Assembly: GCA_017591395.1 (NCBI GenBank)
Contig: WEDG01005380.1
Location: 62,001 to 126,000, forward strand
Reading direction: 5' to 3'
Origin: Schistocephalus solidus
Taxonomy: Eukaryota > Platyhelminthes > Cestoda > Diphyllobothriidea > Diphyllobothriidae
Length of the DNA stretch: 64,000 nt
Shown here: one piece after another, positions 1-11,500 of the stretch
Layout of the letters: every line of letters starts with the position of its first letter
Position numbering within the stretch: the first letter of the stretch is position 1
Notes under the pieces: generated by a model
Told to the model about the DNA's origin: nothing
Seen by the model: the letters and a program-made list of their open reading frames with translations, nothing else
The model's database searches: none
Made by a program: the position numbers and the translations under genes

Positions 1-412
1 TTGAATTTCCTCTTATGTTATTTTTTCCGCATACCTATAAAGTTATTCAATTTGCCTTTGCCGGAAAATTCCTGTTCGCTAAGTTACCTATATTTTTAGG
101 TAAGTAAAAGTGTTTAACTCTTTGATATTCCATACTACGTCGGGAAAGTGCCTAGCAGACTTTTAAATTTCGTTGGGTAGGAAATTGGATGGGTACCCAA
201 CCCTCACCCTCTACTACAGATGAACTTGTGATCAGTTTCCGCAGTGAGTTAGGGTTAAGGATAGGTTTCGGACACGGGAATACTAAAAAAACTATTCAGA
301 CAGCTTTTGAAAGCCGGTTGAATTTCCTCTTATTTTATTTTTCCTCATACCTATAAAGTTCTTCAATTTGCCTTTGCCAGAAAATTCGTGTCTGCTAAGT
401 TAAGTTACCCTG
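1..412. repeat. Two direct copies of an ~87-95 bp unit
   Basis: The first ~87 bases recur at about 317-412, sharing the start TTGAATTTCCTCTTAT, the middle CATACCTATAAAGTT and the end GCTAAGTTA with scattered mismatches. The copies are spaced about 317 bp apart. The first touches the window edge, so this may be the end of a longer tandem array or the two ends of one small element. The segment between them contains GTTAGGGTTAAGG and GGACACGGGAATA, motifs also seen in the inverted-repeat elements near 20.5 and 56.4 kb. Confidence 0.7.
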
Positions 413-1763
413 GAATATAGCGTACGGTCACCTGCAATGCACGGGTGAATACTTATTTCCGTGGCCAATCCTTCGCTCTAATGTCTGGTTTTTTGACGTC
501 ATTGGCACGCAAGCGAAGTTGCCGCTGAGGCAAGCCTTAAAGTGGCAAAAAGTGCGATGAAAATCCAGGTGACTCGTTAACCGAATTCAAAGAATGCTCC
601 CTCCGTCAGAGGTACACGGGCAGATGGGTGAGACGGAGACAGCAACCGCTTCTGGGTTATGCACACATATTCTAGGCGGTCACATCTCGACCAGCATATG
701 CAACCGATGTATGTCTGCACGCCCTCTCCCATCTCCGGTCTTCTTTATTCGATGCGCAACCACACCAGTGTAATTACTTGCCCTATTTACCTTCCCTATC
801 CAGCTAGACGTAACCCACTTTTCTATGCAGTCTCAGTAATCCGTCAGTGGGATTGGCGTGTGAACTGGTTGCATATTGAGCACTGTTACACGACATCAGC
901 CCCTCAATTCTGGCCGATCGTGATGTCTGCAGGTGCCAAGGGGTGACAATTAACCAGTTACATCTATGACAGATGCTTTACTGTTGAGGATTTGAGCCAG
1001 CACTGAATCCTACTTACCAATTTGGGAATTCAAGTGTGCTTCAGCAATTTTTCCAATCCGAATAATCTGCCTGTCTCCGCCTGTACCTAAGAAATAAGCC
1101 GTGAAACTTTCAAGCAAATCCATATATAGGTATGTATAAGGACAGTGGATGGAGCGGTTCGTTAAATTTCTTTCTCTCAGGGAAATTCATCCCTCGCGGT
1201 GCGGTGGAGGGCTGTTATGCTAGCGACCGGGCGACTTACTCATTAGACGTACTTGTAGGATTCTGTGCTTTGTTGACTGAGGATTGTGAGAAGAGTCTGT
1301 ATAGTTTGACGCCAGGACAAAATTGTGGTAACATCATGTATGGGGAAGGTTGTCGGCTTTTGTGAGTCCTTGCGGTCGACAATGGAGACCTTTTTTAGCT
1401 CCGCCCATGACGCATCTGGCAGTCCGAACTCGTTGAGCGAGCTCACAGCAAAGACTACCTTCGGGTCGTTGCGCTTATCCGCGGGGTGGGCAGTGTTGAT
1501 CAAAGCCGGTGGAGGCAAGAGGCTGTAGAGTACAGCTGGTGTGCGATAGAGCGGTTGACTAAGGTTGGTGGGTAGGGGATAAGTGCGCTGCGCGCGGGTG
1601 GGTGGACGGTGAAGTTTTTGCAATCGGAAGGCGAGATGTGGCAGATCACCGTCGGGAAATTGAGGGACAGCTTTGTTGTTTTTAGTCTAGAAGAGAAAGT
1701 GTTTCATTGAGAAGTCACCGCTGTGACCATTTAGGTAAAGCCCATGAAAATTTATGTATGTAT
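413..1763. other. No recognised feature
   Basis: Only short open frames occur here, none with recognisable domains. The longest is a 126-codon minus-strand frame at 1243-1623 without homology I can name; it has no clear splice context and overlaps a plus-strand frame. I do not call a gene. Confidence 0.5.
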
Positions 1764-2045
1764 ATGGTAGAAGGACGCTCACCGATCGACAAACATGTCC
1801 CATTGCGCCTTGAGGCATCATCTGGTGCCCCGGTAGCAGTTGAATGGTGACTACTCGTATATGCAGAAGGGGCATACTGCCGAAGATAAGCGAAACCGAG
1901 ATGGACATTTTTGGCTTATTATCTGTTGACAGCCAAGCGTACCCAACTGCAGGTTCGGCGAACTGGTGTTCAAATCCAAATTCTCGATTCATTGGGACTT
2001 GAACAGGCCAGCGCTATACCATCGAGCCGCGGGCCCTTCGTCCTG
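1764..2045 (-). mobile_element. tRNA-derived SINE, near full-length copy
   Basis: Read on the minus strand it starts with a tRNA-like head (GGCCCGCGGCTCGATGG, then TTCAAGTCCC as a degraded B box), continues with a body containing ATAATAAGCC, and ends in CAAGGCGCAATGGGAC followed by GGTGAGCGTCC. The head and the 3' end both recur in other copies in this window, which supports a dispersed RNA-polymerase-III-type SINE of about 280 bp. The head is too degraded to be a functional tRNA. Confidence 0.6.
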
Positions 2046-2199
2046 TTGGGTGTGATGGGTTGTGATCAAACCTCGGGTTTCATCCCAAGTCCCCCAAACT
2101 TGAGTTTACTTATCGCCGGCTGACGACGGCAAATAACTCAGAAATTTTCATACCGGCCTCCCTCGTCTTTTACCGTATATACGGAAATGGAGTAACAAT

Positions 2200-2300
2200 A
2201 ATAGCACGGGAAACTGGGGTGACACTTTCTGGCTCATTAGCTGTCCTCAGCCATCGGGACATACATGTCCCGTAACCTGCTCGGTGAGCGTCCCCTGTAG
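2200..2300 (+). mobile_element. SINE 3'-end fragment
   Basis: This segment has the family's 3' end: GGGACATACATGTCCC followed by GGTGAGCGTCCC, preceded by a CTCATTAGCTGTC stretch like the body of the other copies. The tRNA-like head is missing or beyond recognition. Confidence 0.45.
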
Positions 2301-2320
2301 AATGACATTACGGAAAAAAG

Positions 2321-2465
2321 ACAATGGAGACTGGAGTTGTCATTTCTTGCATATTAGCCATCATCAGCCAGCTATACCAAATCACAGGTGTTGCGGCACC
2401 CGAGGTCCGAACGCGGAACCTGTTGGTTAGAATGTCAGCGTTTTAACCATAGCGCCATGGGCTCA
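2321..2465 (-). mobile_element. SINE 5'-half fragment, tRNA-like head
   Basis: On the minus strand it reads CCATGGCGCTATGGTTA (A-box-like) and then GTTCGGACCTC (B-box-like), followed by GGCTGATGATGGCTAATA and a tail AATGACAACTCCAGTCTCC. This matches the head and body of the SINE copies at 6218 and 6460. Confidence 0.5.
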
Positions 2466-3887
2466 CTCACTCTTAATCAATTGGTAAAATTTTGATGGGC
2501 ATTTTTCTAGCATATAATACATTAACTATGAGAAATCAATTAAAAACATGGAAGATCGTGAAGTATTCACTCCTTTTTCAACAACGATCTGCATTGCATT
2601 ATAATCCAACACCAGAAATACCTAAAGAGGAATTCGATGGAAGGAAAGTTCTCTTTATATACTAAATAGTAGGTTTACGATAGCACCTCATATTTCTATT
2701 TAACTTCACTATTCACTCAGTGGTCTGTTAACATTTGACTTTGTGAATAAGTTTATTCATTTGACATCCTAATGCGCGAAATCAAGAAAAAAACCTGTTT
2801 GCCATTGTCAAACGTATCTCAAATAATGTAGAAACGGAAGAAAAATCCAGCCAGTTCTCGTGAACCCACGATGGAATCCATACTTAAACTGTAGGCTGTT
2901 TGCTAACGGTCACTCCTGAAAATACGCATATTCTTGATGGATATTAAAGATTAACCATCAACAACAGACTATTTTAAAATGTTATTCTACTTTTGTGGAT
3001 TTAATTACTTACATCCAGTACCTCAGTTTACTCTCATACAGCGAGATTTGATATTTTCAGAACTTTTTGTTTTTCTAACAGAGTTGCCATTTCTAAATAA
3101 CTTAAGATAAACTTTAATATTTCTCATAGGTTTTCAATTCACATGAGGCCTTTTTATTGTTAATTCAAGGTTTTAGTTGATATATTTTTGCCGGTTTACG
3201 ATTGATTAGCAATGTTTTGTAAATTTCGGCCCACTTCAAATGCTAGTAAATTCAGCTTTATTGCGTAAATTTTCAACACCGATTTTCCGGGTCGTCTTCG
3301 GACGCAGACGGGGAGCAAATGTGACAAAAAAACAGTTAACATCGTAACCGCGCGAAAAACAATCGACAATAGCTTGATATTTGCGTCATTGAGGGGCCGC
3401 CGTGTGTGTCAGCCTGTCCTGGTTGGCTCTCGTTTCTTCCACTTCTTGAGATTTCGTTACGCCGCATCCAAATCTATATGCCTGTTGAGTGCATCGCCTC
3501 GAGAAACTCTAGCCTCAAGGATACCCATATCGTTAGTGTCTGCCCAACAAGGAAGGCCCGCGAATTACTGTAGGCAATGCGCTCAGACTAGGCATGCATT
3601 AACAGGCAGATGGATATGAATGCCAATTCCAAATTTCTCAAGGTCAAGTGGAAGCAAACACAGCCACTATCGATCGGATACATTAAAATATTGGACGCCT
3701 ATTTGCTTAACCTTTAGTCAACCATAAAATCTTGTGTTAGGGATTGTTTAAATTTAACAGTTTTGTGTAGAACTGCCATCTATCTGAAGAAGAAGAAGAA
3801 GAAGTGTGATACCAGCCTCAAAATATTACATAATAAAGTTATTTTGTTCCCAAAGAAAATCAGCTCAATTTAATGTTTACACTATAT
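2466..3887. other. AT-rich stretch, no recognised feature
   Basis: AT-rich sequence with short frames only. An 81-codon plus-strand frame at 3374-3619 shows no domain and no splice context. A short GAA run lies near 3790. Confidence 0.5.
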
Positions 3888-4530
3888 AATCAGGGAAATA
3901 ATCTCTGCAATTATTATGCGCAGGACCTGGATTTAAGTGATCGGGACATGACTTTATAGGGACAAACCCGAAATTTCAATGAAAATTTGTATCGAAGACA
4001 ATCAACCACAGGGGAATAACCATGTAATACCCATTCTACAAGCAAGTAGTAAGAATCTTGTATGGTATAGGCATTATGCCGTACTTCCGTCATAGGTACT
4101 AGCTTAAAGCCCAGACACGTGTTTCTCCCATGTTTCTGCTGCTGCGTGACGCAGCAATGAGAGGTTCGACTCCTCCGTGGTTCCCCCAGCGTTCTCTATG
4201 CGGTTTCCGGTATATGACCTCCAGAGAACAATCAGGAAATAATTTCTGAAATTATTATGCGCAGGACATGGAATTAAGTGACCGGGCCTTGCATTACAGG
4301 TCAGAGCCGAAATTTCAATGAACATTTGGGTCGAAGACAATCAACTACTGTGGAATAACCACGTTATACCCATTCTACAAACAATCAGCACGAATCTTGC
4401 ATAAAATAGACATTATGCCATACTTCCGTCATAGATACTAGCTAAAAACCCAGGCACGTTTTTCGCCTATGTTTATGCTGCTGCGTTACGCAGCAACGAT
4501 GGGTTCGGCTCTGCAGTGGGTCCTTCAACA
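3888..4530. repeat. Tandem duplication of a ~342 bp unit
   Basis: Unit 1 (about 3888-4229) and unit 2 (about 4230-4530) align along their length: AATCAGG(G)AAATAAT, ATTATTATGCGCAGGAC, CCGAAATTTCAATGAA, TACCCATTCTACAA, TACTTCCGTCATAG, and GCTGCTGCGT followed by ACGCAGCAA. The last part (CACGTGTTTC ... TGTTTCTGCTGCTG) is shared with the inverted repeat at 60.06-60.35 kb, so all belong to one repeat family. Confidence 0.75.
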
Positions 4531-4699
4531 ATGTGTGTTCGATTAGAAAAGATTACTTAAGTACGGTTGCAATATTAATTATCGTGCAGCAAAATCCCCG
4601 GCTATTTAAACCACACCATGATGTGGGCCTTTAAACGAGGATCTTTTCGGCCTAATGAGGCCACTGCACTTTAGAAAAATGACAGTTTGGTTAGTATGC

Positions 4700-5280
4700 A
4701 TTTTCTCATTTGTTTTTGATGCCCTAATAAATCTAACTACGTTTGATTTTTGTAAATAAATCCCAAAGTATTCTTTCTTGTAAGCATTTAGTACCCAAAA
4801 TACGTCTTTCTCAAGTCTTATATTTAAAGAAAAGGTATTTTTCAGTTTTACAAATGTTCAAATTCTAAGTTTTTTTAAACCATGAAATATTCATTCATCA
4901 AAATTCGTATCTGCCCACGGAGTAATACTGCTTGTTAAGTATACAACCTGGAAAATTTTATGAACCCTATATGACATCATCTGAATAGCGTAGCGAAATT
5001 AATGATTTTCGTTACAGGAAAAATATATACCTTGCATTTTCGAAACCCCGGAGGTAGGTGTAACAGCAGGTCTGGTACAAAAACTATTCGGAAATTGCAA
5101 AAAAAAAAATTTCTAACAGGAAGGTAATGTTTTTTCACGCATAAAATTTGAAGAAGGTGCAGCTCACTGCCACATGAGTAAAAGATAAATAATTTTTATG
5201 TGCAAAAGAGCATCGAAAATCGCTGGGAAGGATTTATACTACCTAAATGGTTACGCTGTACAGAGTTAGGCTTTTCGTAG
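4700..5280 (+). repeat. Dispersed AT-rich repeat, copy 1
   Basis: It is similar to 30060-30640 in the same order and orientation: TAATACTGCTT...AAGTA, ATTTTATGAACC.TATA, a run ending GGAAAATATA, and GA(A)ACCCCG followed later by TATTC(C)GG. No coding capacity is recognised. The degree of divergence suggests an old interspersed element of at least 500 bp. Confidence 0.5.
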
Positions 5281-5544
5281 ACGACAGGGACGAATTTCAC
5301 TCAAAAAACCCGTTTCTTGCCGTTGTTCACATATCTGGGGATCATGCTGCCCAATAGATAATATTACAACCCAATCTAAGTAAGCTTTTCTAATCGAAAC
5401 ACAGTATAGAGTCTCGGTTAACATTTCATGAGATAGCAAACGCAGGTTAATTTCACTCACGTAGAAAAGTTAAAAGTCCACGAAATTATGCCTTTTGGAG
5501 AAATGAAAACCTGATTTAAGGTGGGCCCCTTAGTCCTTCGGTTG

Positions 5545-5825
5545 TACGATGACGGTAATGACGCGTACAGTCATGCATAGCAGTAGGTGGGGCTTCCTTA
5601 TTTTCACTGCATACGGCTATTCTTTGGCTAATTATTACAGACGTTTCGGTGCCTGTCCACCGCGAAAAAAATAAGGCCTGCAATAAATAATCTTCGGTTG
5701 AAAATCTTTGCCTCCCAATCGGTTTTTATGTGCGCGGGTTTTCCCTTTTCCGTATGTGATCGGGATTGTCCTTCGTTTTCCGGACTGACTGCGCACCGTA
5801 GCCGCCGCCGCCGCCGCCGGTGGTC
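5545..5825 (+). repeat. GCC-bearing interspersed repeat, copy 1
   Basis: This ~280 bp segment aligns with 33328-33612: shared blocks TTCCTTATTTTCACT, GGTTGAAAAT, CCAATCGGTTTTT and CGGGATT.TCCT, ending in a (GCC)n run followed by GGTGG. Both copies can be read on the minus strand as a peptide with a poly-Ala stretch, but the frames are not shared throughout, so I treat it as a repeat and not a gene. Confidence 0.65.
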
Positions 5826-6217
5826 GGTTTGGTTCCACCAATCGAAATTCTGTGTCCCAAGTAGACATTAATATGCATTTACTTTTTGTTCGACTTTTAG
5901 ATCTGCACCTGCTGCCACCGTCGCCCTCCGAAAAGCTAACCTGAATACAGCTAAGAGAAATTTCACAAATTCTGAAGGGTATCGCGGCATACTACAAAAA
6001 TATCGGTGCTTCTTTGAGCCCCATCATTTTTCACCTAAAGAACGTTATTCTAATGAAATAGTCCACTCGAAAAGGGAATATCCTACGTGATTCCTGATAG
6101 TGAACTACATCAGGAAACACGAGCAGAGATCGTGCGTCTGAGCTTTCGGAAAGCGCAGTATGACAGCTTTTGAGAAGCCAAATCGAAAAACTGTATAAAC
6201 CTCACTTGGTCGAAAAT

Positions 6218-6364
6218 AGGGGAGATTGGAATAGCCATTTCTGACTTATTAATCGTCATCAGTTAGCCATATTCCATTCCAAATTTGCACCACCTGGGAT
6301 TCAAGCCCGCGATCTTTGGTCTTTGCGACGAACACCCTACGATTGATCCACGGGCCCACTGCTC
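6218..6364 (-). mobile_element. tRNA-derived SINE, 5' half
   Basis: Minus-strand head: GGGCCCGTGGATCAATCG (A-box region) and GGGCTTGAATCCC (a good B-box match), then GGCTAACTGATGACGATTAA and AGTCAGAAATGGC, ending in a TCTCCCC-type tail. It faces the plus-strand copy that starts about 100 bp to the right. Confidence 0.65.
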
Positions 6365-6459
6365 TTTCAAATGAGATCTTACATTGGTACGAACATCTCA
6401 CGTAACCCGATAGCTGAAAGCAATTCTAACACAGTTACTATTCCCGATCGCAACCGTCA

Positions 6460-6700
6460 GGGCAGCGGGCCTGTGGATCAATGATAGAGCGTACGCCTCA
6501 GTGACTACATATTCCGGTTGCGGATCTCAAGTTCTTCAAACCAGCAGTTTTATACAGCTGGCTGCCGACGGCTATGAAGCCAGAACTGACCATTCTAGTC
6601 TCCTTTGTCTTTTCCGATACTAATTTCAGTCTATATCTTCATCTTCGCTATGCAACTGTCTTCATGGGCTCTAGTTTGAGCCTAAAGATACCTTGAGTCC
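6460..6700 (+). mobile_element. tRNA-derived SINE
   Basis: Plus-strand head GCGGGCCTGTGGATCAATG with a degraded B box, then GCTGGCTGCCGACGGC, the tail AGTCTCCTTTGTCTTTTCC, and a 3' body GCTATGCAACTGTCTTCATG...GAGCCTAAAG that is also seen at 16360-16440 and 29090-29160. Confidence 0.6.
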
Positions 6701-7915
6701 CGCACGTCCCGTAAACCAATCGGTAAACGCATTTTCAGGACTCCCATGTTTACTCTCGTCGTATGATACTGGCGTGAAAAAAAAAACATCTAGAGCCCAG
6801 ATGAAACCTTTTCATGTGATTAACTCAGCTGCAAGTATACCATGCTTTTTAGTTGTCGCAAGGAAAGAAGTGAGAGCCAGAAATGCCCAGAACTAAAAAC
6901 AATAAGCTAAAGAGCCGAGGAGGTTTAGTCGAAAGGGAAATGAGTCTGATTTTGCGGTGGAATTTTTCATTTGGTTTTGTTGATTCGGAACTTAAGACAG
7001 TACTTTTGTTTAAAAAAGATGCCTTTTCTCTAAAGCATACGCCTAGGGCCGATACTGGCAAACATTCTATATAGTTTGCGCTCTGGATAATTTTGTCAAA
7101 AGGTGTGATAGTTTTAAAGCCCAGTTTGTAAAACCTTCCCAGAGGCTGTTAGAGGCTGATTAGCATGCATTTTCAAGCCATCCAGGAATGGACAGGAGTC
7201 CTTGAATGAGCATATGGACATAAAGTCTTTTCCAGCATAGACAAATACCCTATTGTTTTCGTCCGCTGATTTTTTGTGGGTGCAGTTTGAATGGCAATGA
7301 TAGTTGCAGTTAACTATCCTAGCTACTCGATCGTGTATTTCTTAGGAAAGGTTGAGGTTATCTCTTGATATTCGTTCAAGTTGGATAACTCTCTTCCATT
7401 CTTCGTTGAGCCAACGCTTGGATCAGCAGAAGAAGTCGCTCCACAGGTTGACTGAGATAATCGGACGCATTTTGCACCAATGTGAGTCACTGATTGGCCA
7501 CTAAGCTTAACGCCCTAACAACCAGGTGACGCGCCCACGCTCTCTCGACTGCAACTAACTATGAACTTCATGTTTTTTACATTTAGTTTCTTAACAAAGT
7601 AAACTTGCTGTGTACCTACTGATGTTATGCAATGACAGGAGACATGTCATAAACTGCCACGAAATTTTTGGTGCCACTGTTTATGACTGTTTCAAATAGT
7701 TCAAGTCACCTTGGAGTAGCTTTCGTGTATCTGGCCCAGTTGCAGTGTTGAATACGAGCACTCAGCTTCATTTAACCCTTTTTCTACGGTCCACTCCCTG
7801 ACGGCTGCATATTATTAAGAAATTAGTGATGTTTTACCGACAACATAAGCGGGGTCGGAATCAACCCTCTAATGACAATTTGCTGTTGACCACAAGCCGT
7901 GTCCCATCATCTATG
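6701..7915. other. No recognised feature
   Basis: Short overlapping frames only (the longest is about 70 codons, on opposite strands over 6849-7074). This is the region downstream of the minus-strand ankyrin gene. I see no clear poly(A) signal for it. Confidence 0.45.
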
Positions 7916-8752
7916 TTACTCATTGCGTATCACTAGGTTACTGCCTCGGCGTTTTTGACGGAAGTTCCAACTCAGAAAGGAATGCCTGTTTACCACCCTT
8001 CTGTCGGGTCGGAGCGGTGAAAATCGCTTCGACTTACGAAATTCAACCTCTCCCTGTCCCGAATGCCTCACCTTGTATCGAGTAGATCTAGAATGAGTCG
8101 CTCCTAGAAGCTCCATCCTCGCCTTGGCCACCGCCTCGTAGCGTCGTGACGACCAGCCGTAGCAGTCCACCCTATCCTGATTGGCCCCTGCTTGGATCAG
8201 GTTCTCAGCCACCGAGAAACGGTAGAGCATCCATGCTAGCATGAGAGGAGTACGTCTAAGCGAATCGAGGGGATCCACAGTAGCCATGGGATCATACGTC
8301 TGGATGAACGTGATGAGGTCGCTCACCACCTCGTCCTCGGCGGTCATAATTGCTAAGTGCAGGGCTGTGTTGCGTCCCACATCCTTCTGGTGGATTCGGA
8401 AACCGGGGTTTGGAGCATGCAGCAGGAGGGAAACTAGCTGACGACGATTGTATATAATGGCATAGTGTAGGGGACAGAACTTCCACGTATCCAATGGTAA
8501 ATCCACACGAGCGCCGTACTGCAGAAGACAGCGAGCTAGCGTCACAGCCCATCGTTGATCTCGAATCCGCGCGCACAAGCCCAGGGATTCGGAAAAAAGT
8601 TGATCCAGCTGAGCCTGCCTTCTAGCCACTATGGTACTAGGCTGACACCTGAGATCGTGAATGTCTCGTTTGACGAGGAATCGGACCTGTGGAAAATGGC
8701 CGTTCAAAATAGCGTTCACGGTGGTGCGGTGGGGCTCTGGCGCCAAGGTCAT
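7916..8752 (-). CDS. Ankyrin-repeat protein, single exon
   Basis: A 278-residue frame with at least three ankyrin repeats: residues about 93-111 (CPLHYAII then VSLLL), 128-150 (NTALHLAIM then VVSDLI) and 168-190 (TPLMLAWM then AENLIQAGA). The T/C-PLHxA signatures open the helix-turn-helix of each repeat. A further degenerate repeat may lie near residues 11-30 and another at 66-83 (CLLQYGARV). The last ~70 residues are basic and show no fold I recognise. The start is the ATG at 8752; an in-frame TAA lies 21 bases upstream, and a CTGCAG immediately before the ATG could be a splice acceptor of a 5' non-coding exon. Ankyrin repeats bind partner proteins; the partner and cell location cannot be told. 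It could also be one exon of a longer ankyrin gene or a retrocopy, since no introns are visible. Confidence 0.7.
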   Translation of the reverse strand: MTLAPEPHRTTVNAILNGHFPQVRFLVKRDIHDLRCQPSTIVARRQAQLDQLFSESLGLCARIRDQRWAVTLARCLLQYGARVDLPLDTWKFCPLHYAIIYNRRQLVSLLLHAPNPGFRIHQKDVGRNTALHLAIMTAEDEVVSDLITFIQTYDPMATVDPLDSLRRTPLMLAWMLYRFSVAENLIQAGANQDRVDCYGWSSRRYEAVAKARMELLGATHSRSTRYKVRHSGQGEVEFRKSKRFSPLRPDRRVVNRHSFLSWNFRQKRRGSNLVIRNE

Positions 8753-9839
8753 GTTCAGTCTGCAGGCGCGTTAAGAATGCTAATTGTTTTGGCTCTCAGC
8801 CTCGACCTTGCCCTAGCACTGTCTGTGTGTGAGAGAGAGAATGAACGTACAGCTGGATCCTGATTGGTCGAGCGTCATTGTGATTCTACTGTGCCTTACT
8901 ATCTGTCCATCAATCCGAGACTCGGGGCTTCGTGAACGGTCCTATCCTGCGTATGCATTTGCACACGATGGCAGGGGCAGGAGAAGCTGAATATTTGAGC
9001 TAACCCAGACCAGAAGAGAGAGAGAGAGAGGCCCTCACTTGCGCAGCGTACGTGTGCGCGGTTGCTTGTTTGCTCGTCTGTGTCGTTGACGGGCCGGTGA
9101 CGATGGCAACAACCACGCTAGCAGCGCCGGAACCTTGCAGATCAAGCTTCACTGCGCTCGAGTACTTTGCTGCAGTACTGCTGTTTTGACAGAAAGTTTA
9201 TTCCTAAGGCAACTTGGAACGCCCGCTACTCCTTTTATACTTAGACCAGACTGGTCTTATTATGCTAACTCAATCTTAAAATGAAACGTTTTTATTAAAA
9301 TATGTATAATACGCAGAGTTTAACACATTTTAGCTAAAAAATACACGTCTTTTTTACCTTTTTTACCCCAAAATGTGCTAGGACGAATTTTTGCAGATGT
9401 CTTCCGTAAAAGTTGATAATATATTTTCTCCGCAAGGTCTCTGCTCAATCTGCGTCGCATTTATCAAAGTATCATTTATTTTGGTTAATACACGAGCGCA
9501 AACTTGTTTTTTTAAATCGATAAACAATGAACTTAATATTATGACAAAATTATTGAACCCGCTGTAAAAGAGGTCAGACGTTGTCTGTGCCTTTAACACA
9601 GATTGACAAGCAAATCCTTTGAGTTTGTTTTAGTGTGGTTTTTTTTTCAGGTGACATGGTTATTGAAGAGTTATATCCAAAACAAATTCCCTCAACGGCG
9701 CTTTAAAGTCTTCGATCCGCCCTTTAATATATTCGGTAGCTGTACTTCGCTGACTGTGTATACATGTATTCGCACCCCCTAATTGTAAATTATATAATGC
9801 GTAGATAGTGCACCTCAATTAGCGCGGTATTGGGACGCT
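8753..9839. other. Upstream region of the ankyrin gene, no other gene
   Basis: Contains short GA runs near 8832 and 9015-9030 and an AT-rich block from 9280 to 9600. No promoter element could be fixed with confidence. A copy of the SINE 3' end in minus orientation may lie near 9836 (GGGACGCTCGCTGATCG). Confidence 0.4.
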
Positions 9840-10511
9840 CGCTGATCGTTTTCAGGGACACCCTCGTCCCGTAACACCATTCCAGTCTTCCTTGTTTGCG
9901 TCGGTACTATTATTCTATCCATGGGGTGTAGGGGTACTAGTTAGTGGTAGCACCACACAGATAGCGTTTGGTCGCTCCATTTGTCTCGTACATTTGGTGA
10001 ATGCTCCTGTGGCCGCCTCTAACTGGTACCCAACTCTCACCTGTGGCTCCTCGAATTTGGGTTCTTCCCAGGGGCCACACCCCGGGCAAACATCACGACC
10101 GGTGGGCTAAACCATGTGAGGGTCTCCGGTGTTGTGTGTGCCTCCACACTCGGTATGTCTGACTCCCGAACTTCCCACCTCCTCCCTCTCAATAAGTCCT
10201 ACGGTGGGGGCGACAGCAACCCCGTAGGCGGCCCAGACTAACTCGGGTCGTTCTTCCACTAAAACAAAACCATGACCAATAGTAGAGTTCGGCAGCTGTC
10301 TGGGATGTCCGAGCAGCCCTATTTAGGGACAGCACTGCTTGCCAACTCGCGGAGGAAGGGGCTAGAAAAGGTGCCCTAAACAAATGCTGGGTCTCACGTC
10401 TTCTGCAGCCGGCCGCGGCTCGCAGATCGCAAACTTAGCGGTCGTAAAACTCCAACAAACAACAATACCCCCCGTCCCCATCCCCCTCGCCATACTCTCC
10501 AGGCTGCTCGG

Positions 10512-11348
10512 ATGAGTCCACTCACACTAGCAGCCTGGAATGTTCGTTCCCTTTTAGACAATCCTAGGAGCAACCGGCCGGAAAGGAGGACGGCGCTAGT
10601 CGCTCAGGAACTGGCGCGCTACAAGGTGGACATTGCTGCTCTCAGCGAGACCCTATTCTCTGAGCAGGGTCAGCTGGAGGAGGTGGGTACTGGCTACACC
10701 TTCTTCTGGAGCGGCTGGCCAAAGGCAGAGCGACGCGACGCTGGTGTTGCCTTTGCCATCCTGAACGACATCGTGGGACGTCTGCCCTATCTGCCACAGG
10801 GTATCAATGATCGCCTGATGAGCCTCCGCCTGCCTATTCGGGGAGACCAGTTCACCACCATCATCAGCGCCTACGCTCCTCCAATGACGAGCTCTGATGC
10901 GGCGAAGGACAAATTCTACGAGGACCTGCACGCCCTGCTGGCGACTGTGTCGAAGGTGGACAAGTTAGTTGTCTTTGGTGACTTCAACGCCCGCGTCGGG
11001 ACGGACCACGCTGCCTGGCAGGGAGTGCTGGGTCCCCACGGTCACGGTAGCTGTAACGATAATGGCCTCCTTCTTCTGCGCACGTGTGCGGAACACCGTC
11101 TCTTGCTGACCAACACTTTCTTCCGCCTTCCGACGCGGGAGAAGGTCACGTGGATGCACCCTCGGTCGCGGCGCTGGCATCTGCTGGACTATGTTCTCGT
11201 CCGGAGGCGAGATAGACAGGATGTGCTGATAACCAAGGCGATCCGCGATGCCGATGGTTGGACAGATCACCGCCTCGTCATCTCCCAGATGAGGCTCCGA
11301 CTGCAACCCCGACGAAGCCCCAAGGTAAGAGGCTGCCAGGTAATTTAA
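10512..11348 (+). pseudogene. LINE endonuclease domain (EEP/APE family)
   Basis: A 278-codon frame holding the exonuclease-endonuclease-phosphatase fold: the N-terminal AWNVRSL, the metal-binding glutamate in ALSETLF, the GDFNARVG motif around residue 157 and the C-terminal TDHRLV containing the catalytic Asp-His pair. All the key residues appear present. In LINEs this domain nicks the target DNA to prime reverse transcription. The frame runs off after about residue 268: the true continuation (KPQGKRLPG...) is in another frame from about 11312, so the last ten codons and the TAA at 11346 are frameshift products. The ATG at 10512 fits the start of the conserved [12 protein letters not shown] segment. 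Confidence 0.85.
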
Positions 11349-11500
11349 ATACTATTTTATTTAATTTGCCTGCTCACTGTTTTGATTTCAGCAACCAAAT
11401 AACCGAGAAACTGGAGGACCTACATGCTCCAGCTGATAATGCTACCATGGAGACACGATGGGTCAACTGCGAAATGTCATCCAGTCCACCGCCCCCCCGA
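11312..11500 (+). pseudogene. LINE linker region with two or three frameshifts
   Basis: The coding sense passes from the frame of the endonuclease to one covering about 11300-11460 (residues GKRLPGNLN, then HCFDFSNQ, then ETRWVNC), then briefly to a third (GQLRNVIQST from 11458), then back to the original frame (VLGRARRQHQDWFDD). Each switch implies a small insertion or deletion. This shows the copy is not active as a single polypeptide. Confidence 0.7.

Noticed and set aside
1243..1623. 126-codon minus-strand frame
   Set aside because: Composition is somewhat protein-like but I recognise nothing, and there is no supporting exon or repeat context.
1764..6700. Heads of the SINE copies as real tRNA genes
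   Set aside because: The A and B box regions are present but arms do not pair well and no anticodon stem is clear; they sit at the ends of repeated elements.
11340..11391. A 52-base GT...AG segment in the LINE that looks like a tiny intron (GTAATTTAAAT to TTGATTTCAG)
   Set aside because: Another frame reads straight through it with the expected linker residues ([18 protein letters not shown]), so the break is explained by a frameshift near 11312, not by an intron.
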